Below the pieces are notes generated by a model. It saw only the letters and a list, made by a program, of their open reading frames with translations, had not been told where the DNA came from and made no database searches. A stretch of DNA of 64,000 bases from Coptis chinensis (lineage: Eukaryota; Streptophyta; Magnoliopsida; Ranunculales; Ranunculaceae): the NCBI GenBank assembly GCA_015680905.1, contig CM027381.1, positions 67,011,501-67,075,500 of the forward strand, written 5' to 3'. Positions 21,150-31,716 of this stretch are shown here, piece by piece (within the stretch, counting starts at the first letter, position 1; the number at the start of each line of letters is the position of its first letter). A program made the position numbers and the translations under genes.

Positions 21150-23434
21150 AGAGAAGGGTCATTAACAACAGGGGTGTCCGCAGTTGTGAGTATGGCTTCA
21201 GTACTAGTAGCCGCCGCAGCCTCTTTAGGGTGCTCCTCCATTTCATTCAGCCCCTCGTTTCCCAAAGCATCTTCAGCTTGATCCGCAGCCAGAGTGGGTG
21301 GGTTTTCCGGAAGGAGGTGTCCTTCCTTGAGAAGCCGAGCGTGCTCCGCCTATATCTTTTTAGCCACCCGCTTATCTACTAAAGCCTTGTAATGGGTTTG
21401 AAAGGCGGCCATGTCCGCCGCATGTTGAGATGCGATAGCGGCGAGAGCTTTCCTGATGTTGTTGGAGGAGTGTGGCGCGCTGTTGACTTAGGCGGTCGTT
21501 GACGGTGTTCATATATTTCCCATGGTTGGCTTCCGCAGTCCTCAGCTCGTCTTGAGCCCGAAGTTTGGCTATATTCGTTGCCTCGAGCTCCAACTGAAGG
21601 CGGGTGCAGGTCGCTTTTAGGCCATCGCGGCCGTGCCATTCCTTATCCAGAGCCTCCACCTTGTTCCGGGCACCGAAGAGACTGCGAATCATATACGAGA
21701 TATGAAAAAGACTCACCTGAAGGGAAAAGAGACAGCGAATCAGAAGGGAAATGCGGGAGAAAAAGAATATGGGGCATAGTAAAGTACCTTCTCCCAGTTC
21801 ATATATAAGGAGGTTCGGTGCTACTCAAAGGTCCCTCCTTCCGCATAGGCCATGTCTTTTGGCAGGTAGGAGCCATAGAAGATAGAGGAAGCTACTGCGG
21901 ATTCTCAAGGGCAGAGTCCGCGATAGTGACTTTGCGACTGCGCACATTAAAGGTCGGGGCGAACACGACAAGGGTGACATCGCGGTCAGAGGAGGAGGTT
22001 CGTCTCTTTGCCTGGCTGACGGGTAGACATAGCAAAAGCCTCCTATTCAGCGGCCCGGACAATAGGAGCCAGTTCGTCGGACGCAGTGGTTCTTGACCGC
22101 TTGCTTGGCAGCCCATCAGTGGGTGCAGCCACCATAGAGGGAGAGACCTCTATTACTTCATCTTCATCATCACTTTCAAACAACTTCATCTTGGAGAGAT
22201 CCATGTCTGCGGAGGGAGAGAGCGGAGGAATGTATTGATCTTCCCAGGTGGCAATGGATTTGTAAGAGGGGAGAGGTTCTCGGTCGGCTGGAAGGAGAAG
22301 GTCGCTGTGTACCGGTCACGATAGAGGTAGAGGAGTCTCCCCGAGGCGGTGCCGAAGAAGTGGGCGGGAATGCTTTTTGGGAGGAGGTGATGCCCTAGGT
22401 TTCCGTTCTTTAGGAGGGGGTGGACGATAAAAGGGCGCAGCATAATCAGAGATATTGTGAAGCAGCGGAGACTCTAGCAGAGGGGTGCCAGTGGTAGGGT
22501 GAATGTTCAGACGATCAGCTTGTGCAGGACCAAGATTGCGAAGCCTATCGAAAATAGGACAGATAGTGCCGGCATGTATCCTCGATTTAGAATCGGGTCG
22601 CCAACCTGCAAGGAAATACAACCGGGAGAATGTTAGTTTGCGGAGTCAAGGTCAAAAGAGACAGAGTCAGCAACGGCACTCACCACTAGATTGGAAAATG
22701 AGATGATTAAGTGTCAGCCCAGTGGGGAGGTCCGCGGGCAAGAAATTCCCGGAAACATACAGCAGATAGTGGTGCCACTGTTTATCAGACGTGGTGATGC
22801 GGAGTAAGAAGGATTTCTTTTAGGGATGGACACAAAAGGATTGGTACCCCACGCCAACATCTTTGGTACTCTTCTTTATGAAATATTGGGAAACAATGTC
22901 GCGGCTTGTTAGTTTGGGATCACCAGTTCTGTTATAGTAGTTCGGGGCATACATTACTCTCCAGAAATTGTCGATGCCTTGGCAGGGAGGGATATTGAAG
23001 TGATTGCATACCTCCACATCCAATAAAGTGATGGGGAGCCGCAGTCCGGCAACAATCTAACCTACTGACAGTACTAGGAACCCGGGCCGCGGTGAAACTA
23101 AGTGGGGGTAATGGGTGACCGAGGGCACGTGCTCTATCAGAATGTCAGCTGGAATTCCGTAGGCAACCCTAATTGCACTCAAATTAGGTCTATGATATCT
23201 AGATGGCGGCGGTAATGGGAGGATGAATTGGCAAGAGGTGGACGGGGCCGCCGTAGTAGCCACGGGAGGTGGAAAGGCCATCTCGGTAGACCGAGAGGAG
23301 GAAGAGTCGGCGGAAGGAGAGGGGGAAGGGTTCTCGGAGGCCGTCGCCGATATCGAGGGAAAGATGAACAGATTTGAAGAAAAGAAGAAGATACTAACAG
23401 TTGCAATGTAAAGAGAGGGAAGAAGATAATGCAA
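21150..23434 (-). pseudogene. Tat-A antisense ORF ('putative gypsy-type transposon' family)
   Basis: It lies on the strand opposite to gag-pol, downstream of integrase. The N-terminal part reads MAFPPPVATTAAPSTS (start near 23281) and YGIPADILIEHVPS. Then, after a stop and frame change, come AGLRLPITLLDVEVCNHFNI and YFIKKSTKDVGVGYQSF, the pattern I know from antisense ORFs of Grande-like elements (Pfam 'Transposase_28'-like; function unknown). The C-terminal part (21716-21372) is a coiled coil: LKATCTRLQLELEATNIAKL. The middle (22200-22620) is proline-rich. Several stops break it, and intron use cannot be excluded. Confidence 0.65.
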
Positions 23435-23862
23435 TCAATAAGATAAGGAGAACAAGGACAAAGAGAAATGAACCTAAACTGGAGCCCAAAGGTGACGAAA
23501 TCGGACCGGAGCAAATGCCAAGGGTGGAGGATTCAAGTGAGTGAAGAGTGAAAAGGTTTTGGAGATGGAGAGAGGTATAGTGGGAGAGGAACTGAATGGA
23601 GAAAATGAGGGAGAAGAGAGGAGCGGGAGTTTAAATAGTGCGGGGCAAAACCATAATTACCCAGGTGCGGAAACCAAAGGGACGGCAGAGGAACCGACAG
23701 GAGATCAACACGTGGAGGTTCAGAACCCGAGGGGGTGCAAAATGGGCCGCGTGATGAGTGTCTTGCAGTGCACACAAATACCGATGAAGGGTCAAAAGAT
23801 ATATCCAGGTAAAAAAGGAAAGCAGGTTCTCAACCTCGGGCCTATTAGTAAAGGCAATGGAA

Positions 23863-23877
23863 TCGAGAAGGGGCATC
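23863..23877 (+). promoter_or_regulatory. Tat-A polypurine tract
   Basis: cgagaaggggcatc ends directly before the 3' LTR and is the expected primer for plus-strand DNA synthesis. Confidence 0.7.
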
Positions 23878-24229
23878 TGTAGTGGTGGGGTCCGTGACAT
23901 CAAGGGTCAAAGGTCAAGGGGGGACGATGCAAGCTGCAGTAGAAGGAATCAGGGAGTAGTAGATCCCTTTGAAGGGAGGACCCGAAGCGAGATAATCAAA
24001 AAACGCGAGAGCAGAGTAGCATACTGCAGAATGTAAAGGTACAGTGGAAACCCTACACGTGGGAAGTGGAGAAGCGATGGATGGGAGAGCAGGTGGACGA
24101 CTGTGATATGAGAAAGGGAGTATAAAAAGAACAGTGATAGAGAGAGAAAGGGAGGTCTTTCATTCCAAAGGGGGTGAGACTTAGAGTGAGAGGAGGGAGA
24201 TTGTATGTAACAGTGTTTGAGCTCCAACA
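23878..24229 (+). repeat. Tat-A 3' LTR
   Basis: It begins tgtagtggtggggtccg and ends gctccaaca. It matches the 5' copy over its whole length with scattered substitutions. Confidence 0.9.
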
Positions 24230-24988
24230 TGCGCGGTATTGGCACCCCCATAAATGGGACTAGCACCCCTTTGACAAAAAGTAAAACAATAATGGTTATT
24301 TCTTCTATGCCCTTTTACACCCCACATGCCCATAGTTCTATGGCAGGCAGTTTCCGCGAGATCTCATATCCCACGGCAGGCAGTTGCTGCGAGATCGCAC
24401 AATCTATAGCATCAGGTTGCCATGAGATCCCATATCCCACGGCAGGCAGTTGCCGCAGCATATTTTTTTTTTGTGTTTTTTGTTTTTTTTCACTTCATAT
24501 TTTGCATATTGAACACACACAACATATGGATACTAATTTTCTTCTTTAAAGTTTCTTTATACACTCCAAGAACAACACCAAAACCATGACAAAAAAAATA
24601 TACAATTGAGCCATAATTTTGCTATCTTGCGGCAAATATTTTCATATGATATAAAGAAATTTTGTGATCAAATTAATGAAGAAGAGTTTTGATAATTAAC
24701 ACAAACAAAGACTCCATTTTAGTAAACAAAATCATCTTGGCGGCAACTAACTTTTTTTACGGTGGCTATTAATTTTTTTTTTTTTTTTTAAAATGACCCA
24801 CGGCAACCACCTTCAGTGGGATATGGGATCTCACGGCAACCCGATGTCGTGGATTGTGCGATCCCTGCGACAGCTGCTTGATGTTAATGTTTTTTGTGTA
24901 TTTAATGGAGGGGTGCTAGTACTTTTGAATTGGTCAAAGGGGTGTTAGTCCCACTTATGGGGGTGTCAATACCGCGGCCCTTTAACTA

Positions 24989-26486
24989 AGGGTAGTGGCA
25001 CCCTTTTGGCAAAAAGTAAAACAATAATGGTTATTTCTTATATGTCATTTTACACCCCACATACCCATAGTTCTACGACATCGGGTTGTTGCGAGATCCC
25101 ATATCTTATAGCAGGCAGTTGTCGTGAGATTGCACAATCTACGGCATCGGGTTGCCACGAGATCCCGTAGGGATGTCCATCTTGCCTGAAACTTGAAACC
25201 CGCCCAAAACTCAAACAAAATACTCGCACTGAACCCTGCCCGAACCCAACAAAACCCGAACCCGAACCCAAATCGACATACATAGGGTAGGGTTTGGTTA
25301 CACTCTCTAAACCCAGACCGACCCGAGCCCAACCCGATAATTTATCCCTAAACCCGTTAAAAGGGCTAAAAACCCAAATCGAACCCCAAATCCGGTTTCA
25401 ATTGCATACTACTAATCTCATATAAAAGAATGAGTTAGATAAATATTTGGATTGTGATCTCATTCATGTTTACAATGATGAGTTATTTAATATATTGGAT
25501 TATGAAAAAAAATTTATGTCGGATTTCCAATTTTTTCAGTAATTGCATGTGATCATGTGTCTATAGTTCATTCCGAGTCCATCTATTTTTAAATCATATC
25601 AAATAATTATGTCCGAGTATAGGTGATAATTACTTCCAAGTTCATTAGAAGTTTTATTTTGTTTGAAGGATTGGTGGATAGCCGAAGAAGGAAAAAAATG
25701 TATATATATATTTAAAATAAAGTCTCTTATTGTCTTCTTTCTTCATTTATATCGGGCTATCCGAAACCCGAACCTGAGCCCAATGGGTACCCGAAATATA
25801 GGGTTAGGGTAGGGTTTGGTCACACTTCTCGACAAAATACCCGACTCCAAACCCAACCCGCCGAAAACTGATCCGGGTTTAGGTAACCCGATACCCGTTC
25901 AAAACCTAAAAAGTCGAGTTCGGGTCGGGTCAGGTACCCGTTTGGACATCCCGACATATCCCACAGCAGGCAGTTGCCGCGGAACATTTTTTTTTGTGTT
26001 TTTTGTTTTTTTTTCAATTTAAATTTTACGTATTGAACATACACGATATATGAATACCTCATTTTATTCTTTATACACTCCAAGAACAACACCAAAACCA
26101 TGACAAAATGTACAATCGAGACATAATTTTGCTATCTCGCGGCAAATATTTTCATATGCTATAAAAAAAACTTGTGATCAAATTAATGAAGAAGAGTTTT
26201 GATAATTAACACAAGCAAATACCTCATTTTAGTGAACACAACCATCTCGCCGCAACTAACTTTTTTTACGGTGCCTATTAAAAAAAATTAAAAGAAAAAA
26301 GGACCCACGACAATCACCTTCCGTGGGATATGGGATCTCGCAGCAACTCGATGTCGTGGATTGTGCGATCTCGCAACAACTTCTTGCTGAAAGTATTTTT
26401 TATATGATTAATGGAGGGGTGCTAGTAACTTTGAATTGGTCAAAGGGGTGCCAATTCCATAAAGTAGGGTGTCATTACCGCGACCC
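24989..26486 (+). mobile_element. hAT-like TIR element 2 with an internal hAT-type insertion
   Basis: It is a sister of element 1, starting agggtagtggcaccc and ending in the inverse (ggtgtcattaccgcgaccc). It is flanked by TTTAACTA (24981-24988) and TTAACTA (26487-26493). It is larger than element 1 because of an insertion at about 25170-25952. No coding sequence. Confidence 0.65.
25170..25952. mobile_element. hAT-type MITE-like insertion, gggatgtcca...tggacatccc
   Basis: Inverted ends gggatgtcca and tggacatccc enclose C- and G-rich 'acccgaacccg' and 'gggttagggtagggttt' words, a composition common in plant hAT-derived repeats. The host element matches its sister on both sides, which shows this part is inserted. 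The duplication at its edges is not clean. Confidence 0.6.
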
Positions 26487-26923
26487 TTAACTAATACCAT
26501 GGATTTTTATTTGGTTGTAAACTAATTGTGGTTAGAGCATCTCTAGGTGGTGGTAGTATACTCTTCAAATTTGAAGAAAAGTTTTGGAGAATTTGGTCGC
26601 AAATTTCGACCAACTCTAGGTGGTTGTAAATATCGACCGCAAAATTGATAGTAGGCCCCACCACGCGTGCCATTAGTAATGTCGCATGCCAATACCACTG
26701 TCGCGCGCTAATACTAATGTCGCGTGTTATGCATGTTTAAATGTCGCGCGACAGTCGGACTTTTGTCATTCCACACCTTTTTTCTTAATCTAGTTTCTCT
26801 AGTTCTAACAAAAAAATGGATTTCGATGATGAATACGTCTATAATAACCAAACAAGATGGAGTGGTGACGGTGAGGAAGATGAAAACAGTGGTAATAGTG
26901 CACTGGTTTGGAGCAATCCCATG

Positions 26924-27606
26924 TGTAAGGGAAATTCCAAGTATCCCATGATCTTCCTCTGTGCCTTGTGATATGGAATCCTTTGCTGAATAGAGAAGGG
27001 ATGAGATGATGATGAGTTCAGGGTTAAACCATCTGACGGCTGCCTACGTATCTCCTTTGTTCTATTAGAGAATCAAACCCTATTTTGCATAGTTCCTAAG
27101 AGCAAATCCCTATGGTTTATATAGTAAGGGCGATGAGAGTCCTAGGGTTAGGGTTGTCCTCACCGCTTGTAGGTTCCCTTCCATCTTTGGACTCTACCTT
27201 CCTATTAGGAATCCTCTTCTTATGGAAGTCTGAATCTAGACCATATCTTATGAGAGGTAAGTTTCATTGTCGATCATAATGTCCCATCGTGTAAGGGAAG
27301 ATTATATCTAAAAGGTAACTCCTAAGATATGTCATCATGATTCCTTCATTATTATCAAAGATCGCCATATTCAGTTTCCTTCTGTTCAGGAACTATCTAT
27401 ATCAGCTCTTAATGACTGGGATAACTGTTATGTTTGAAGGCACTCAGTCATGTGCCTGGCACATGTCCACTAAACACTCGTGCTAAGCACGAGATCACTT
27501 ATTCACAGAACTAATTCGATGGTCCTCGACTCATTCTGGACATCTATAGTCTTAGGTTATTTCCCATACACGTGTCATCTGTTCAATGACGGGAAATTCC
27601 CCTACA
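26924..27606 (-). repeat. Tat-B 3' LTR
   Basis: On the minus strand it reads tgtaggggaattt... to ...cccttaca. It is the partner of 55362-56045. Directly right of it is the purine tract (minus strand gagagggggcatc, 27607-27619). Confidence 0.9.
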
Positions 27607-27619
27607 GATGCCCCCTCTC
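27607..27619 (-). promoter_or_regulatory. Tat-B polypurine tract
   Basis: Minus-strand gagagggggcatc abuts the 3' LTR. This fixes the element orientation as minus together with the primer site at the other end. Confidence 0.75.
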
Positions 27620-27950
27620 GTGCCATCTAGCACGTGGGCGCTTGAAGCAACGCTGCTTTTGGCGCGAGAATCCTTTTCCAAAACTGTTGTTGGAACTGTT
27701 GACATATCCAACTAATTAAAGGCTCTAAAAAGACGATTCGAACATACACGCTGTTTCCTAAAAAAGGTAATGATGGCTGTTCCATCCCGAAAAAGCTTGG
27801 GCTCATCCTAACCGTTCATCTTATCTATATATAAGGGATCTGGTGAGAGAGCTTTCATTATCTCTTCTGCTATGTTTTTTTGTATACTGAAACTTTTGAT
27901 CTCCCGTTAGGGTTTAACTAAAGCTTGAAACTTTTCCTCTTTCTCGATCA

Positions 27951-30631
27951 TGAATCCCAACTAATCATTTGTAAACTTCAGAGATCTTTCCTCCCTAGAA
28001 ATGATCAGTGAGAAATTTCACATCCCTGAAGATATCGGCCTAGAGTGGGGGAGGTTATCTAATGACTTGGCCTTATAAGGAGGTGGTGCTCATCACTATT
28101 GGTCAGTTTAGGGCCGGACTCACTCTTTGCCTCCACCCATTACTACGAAAGTGTCTAATTCACTTTAATCTTGCTCTTGGTTAGGTAGCACCCCTGTTTT
28201 ACATAACTGTTATGTACTCTGCCCTTCTTGCCAAGAGACATGGATTTGCTCTAAACCATTAGGTGTTCGGTTACTTTTATGAGGTCCGACGTATTCGAGA
28301 CCAATCGTACTATTACTTCATGACCAGAGACAAGAATTCTTCAATCGTCTTTTTTAAGGGATAGCAGAGTGACGAAGGCTGGGCTGATAATCACTTTTGT
28401 GTGTTAGGTGATGCGTGGGACATTCACCCCTCTTATGCTGATGGTGAACCATGGGGAATTCTTATTCCCAGAAAACATACCCATGCTCCAACTAGTAAGT
28501 CTTCCTACTCAGGTACATTATAACTTGATATAAGAGTCTTTTGCCTAAATATCTTTGTTACTATTCCTTAGATGACTCTTCCCCCTGGAATCAACTAACT
28601 GCAACTGATGCTGCTACGATGGACTTCATCAAGAAGATCCCCAAGGAATAGAGGATACCTTGGGTGATAGTTCCTGATCTCACCCGTCTTTTTGAATATT
28701 TCAACATGTCTACTGAAGAATTTCTGCAACTTGCCCCTGGTTTTTCCCCTTTTGGGATAAGTACTGTGAGTTCTGGGCGCACAACACTTCCTCCTCCTGT
28801 GGATCAGGATGTGGGACTTCTTCCTCCTCCAGTTCAGGGCGAATCCTCTTTGACTACTAGAAGGAGAGGAAATCGTAAGGAGAAGAGTTCTGTGGCCGCC
28901 TCTAACGATGCTGTGACATCGGGCCTAGTTTAGGAGCCTACTGTCAGTGATGATTGTGTGATCATTGGTGGGAGGGGCGGCCCTGAACTACCTCATGAAC
29001 TGCTAGCGGCTAGTAATTTTAAAAGGGAAGCGTGTGCGTCCAACCATCATAAACTGAAGAGAACTAATACTTCTTCTACTTTTGATGTTGCCCCCTCAGG
29101 TAAGAAAACAAAGTTTCGCTTTCTCTCTATTAGTGAAGACACACCTTTAAAGATTCTTGCTAGTATTCCCCCACCTGTTAAGCCATGTAAGAATGTAGTT
29201 GTACCCCATCGGTTCGGATCCTTCTACAGGGTTAAGAACAAACCGAGTGATAATGTCCTTCGATTTGACCCCGCTTCCTCCCTCGATAATCGCAAGGGGA
29301 AGGGTATTGTTGAAACCACTGCTGTAACTGTCGCTCTCCTTCCTCCTCGATCCAGTGATAGGAGGGGGGTAAGTGACGACATTCCCTTTTCACCAAGATC
29401 TCTAGATTCCCCTGAGAAGGAGACGATTGTGGAGATGAGGCGTTGGGGATGAACTGATTAACTACCTGTTACCAACAAGCACTCTGTTAAAGATGTTGAT
29501 ATAGTGCTTGGAGTTCTGGAAGTTGCGCGACTTCCTGTTGACAAGGCTGAAGCCAAGATAGTTGGGACCTTGGACCTGTCCTTTTGTCGATATGCTGTTC
29601 ACTTTGCCAAGATAAAACTTTCTTCTTTGTTTAGTGTTCAGTTTCTCATTGTGTTTCTTACACATCCTATATTCTCTCCAGTTAGTGAATAACCTTTTGG
29701 CTATGAAAGAACCCATCTTTGCGGCCTCCGCCAATTCATCCACTAATGCCATGGCTACCAGTGAGCTGATATAGGCGAAAGAGGCTGCTAAGAAGAGAAC
29801 TGCGGAGCTGGAGATCTAGGTTGACCAGCTCTTGGCTAAAGAGAAGAAATCTAATACTGGCTTCAAGAATATGAGAGACACTATCTCCAACCTTTGGAGC
29901 TCTCTGGAGAAAGCCCAAAAAGAGCTGATGCCGCCACTTAGAAAGTGAAGTTCTTGGAATTGCGTGCCCACTTTACTACCCTGCAAGCAAAATATGACCA
30001 AGTCCAAGGGGAACTTAACCGTAGGAACGCCGAGATAAGGACCCTTGGGCAAGCCATTGCCCATGCAAATGAGGTCATGTCAAGCTATGAGAGGGCTCTA
30101 AAAGAGAAACGTCTTCTCTCTGATAAGAAGGCTGGTGACCTCTTGGCGAAGTCCTCTGAGTTCTATTCTCAAGTGGTGAAGGAGGTGAAGAAGAGGTCAG
30201 CTACAAATGGCATTCACTTTGCTCTGAGAGTACTTGATGTTTCTCGAGAGTCCTTCAATGCTGCCAGACAAGTTAAGTTTGAAGAGGTTATTGAGGCTAC
30301 TAGATATGTCTCTCAGTTGAATGCTCAGGAGCGAGTGACTAACCCTTTCATCTTGTTTCCTGATCTAAACACCAATATCTCAGCTATCCAGGAATAACTT
30401 ATGCCTAATGCCTCCTCATCCTCTGAAGAAGACACCAATGATGACATGCCTCCCATTCAACTTCCTTTTATGCTAGTTCCAATTTCAAGTGAGTGTTCTA
30501 TTCAGCCTTCAACCATTCCAGCTAATCCAACCACACAGTCTGTTATTGAGAGTGAAACACGAGTTCTTGACGATGGTGCAACAACAAGCACTGATGGTGA
30601 TTCGAAGTTTGATTCTACCCCTGCTTCATAA
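27951..30631 (+). pseudogene. Tat-B antisense ORF (same family as in Tat-A)
   Basis: It is on the plus strand, opposite to Tat-B gag-pol, and near the 3' LTR as in Tat-A. The N-terminal part reads FHIPEDIGLEWGRLSNDL, then QFRAGLTLCLHPLLRKCLIH and HFNLALG, the counterpart of the AGLRLP...CNHFNI part in Tat-A. Then MYSALLAKRHGFA, SYYYFMTRDKN and WADNHFCVLGDAW. Later frames contain a K/R-rich linker (28958-29452), a coiled coil (29945-30397: FTTLQAKYDQVQGELNRRNA) and an acidic S/T-rich tail (30401-30631). Stops and a possible intron at 28498-28571 separate the pieces. Function unknown. Confidence 0.65.
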
Positions 30632-31716
30632 GCTTTTCAATTGACGATTCACATAAAGAATTATTTTTAAACAATTATTCTATGGATCTGTAATATTGAG
30701 CTATATAGCTCACATACAATTTACTTACTGAGCTCTGCAACTCTTTTATTTTATGCATGTGTACTATTTACTTACTGAGCTCTGTAGCTCTTCTAGTTTA
30801 TGTATACATTAGAAGCACTTTATGTTATATGATAGGTGTTACTATGTATACTCTACCCCTGATGCCCCCAAAGTTAATTTGGAACAACAATAGGTGACCC
30901 TAGTAGGCTAAACAGATTAAAATGAGGCATGACCAGAATCTGATCAGGATATCATGGGAGCCATTCAAGTTAACTGTAATTAGGAGTTCGATCGCAAGAG
31001 AGTCATATGTCTTTGCGAAAGTAACTTGGTGCCATGAGCATAACATTGTGTTTAATAAAGATAGGTTCTATTTATTTAAAAAATAAATAGGTTATCGCCA
31101 GAACAGTAGTGGGTGAGTCTTCCTCAGTGCCATCATGCCGATACAGTTCCAGGCCCATGATTTGCGTGCTAGGATTTGGATCCAACCCAGATCTTCCCAA
31201 CAACTCCTATGTTGATGTTTCGAGAGCGGTAGGAACTGACATACAGTTTAGGCTCTCAAGAACACTATCTCTTGATCCAAGTCAAACTGGCATACAGTTT
31301 ACTGAAAAGTTAGTGTGGTCGGATTCCCTAAAGGCTTAACCCATCAAGAATAATCACAGTTTGAAAGAACTGGCATATAGTTCCAACTGCGTGGGAATGG
31401 GAAAGGATCTGGCATACAATTTAACTTTCCCATACTCAGTATCACTGGTTCTAATGCAAATTGGCATACAATATTCTTGAACAGATAGTGAGAAGATAAT
31501 TCCCTAAAGGCTTAGTCCATTCTGGATCATGAAGAAAAAACTAATGCAAGGAATAAATTCGATGGCAATGTGAAGCACTTTATTGATAATTTAGAGAGGA
31601 GTGAACAATGTATATAAAAGCATAAAATAACAATTTACTGATAGTACTTGCGAAGGTGCTACGCGTTCCATGGTTTGACAAGAATGTCCCCATACACAGT
31701 GTGTAGATAATAAAAA
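30632..31716. repeat. Tat-B 3' non-coding region with degenerate repeats
   Basis: No gene. Short repeats are seen: 'tttacttactgagctctg' twice (near 30720 and 30766), 'ctggcatacagtt'-like words five times between about 31218 and 31470, and 'attccctaaaggctta' at about 31323 and 31500. This fits a decayed tandem array like the one after integrase in Tat-A. Confidence 0.6.

Larger units (their letters stand above)
13642..24229 (+). mobile_element. Tat-A: decayed Ty3/gypsy LTR retrotransposon, Tat lineage
   Basis: LTRs are 13642-13992 and 23878-24229 (351 and 352 bp, TG...CA, about 95% alike by eye). A primer binding site starts TGGCGCCG at 13995, and a purine tract precedes the right LTR. The order is gag, protease, RT, RNase H, second RNase H, integrase, which is the Tat lineage layout. 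After these come G-rich tandem repeats and an antisense ORF, as in Grande-like members. Many stops and frameshifts are present in all domains, so it cannot move on its own. I could not find a clear 5-bp target duplication. Confidence 0.88.
13635..24980 (+). mobile_element. hAT-like TIR element 1, split by retrotransposon Tat-A
   Basis: The right part (24230-24980) ends with the inverted form of its left end: gcggtattggcacccccata at about 24233 against the reverse complement of tatgggggtgtcaataccgc near 24956-24977. The far left end is the short ggggcat (13635-13641) before Tat-A. The flanking 8 bp, TTTAACTA, occur at 13627-13634 and 24981-24988, which fits the 8-bp target duplication of hAT elements. 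Without Tat-A it is about 0.76 kb and non-coding. Inside it are several copies of the words ggcaggcagttgc and gagatcccatatcccac. Confidence 0.65.
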
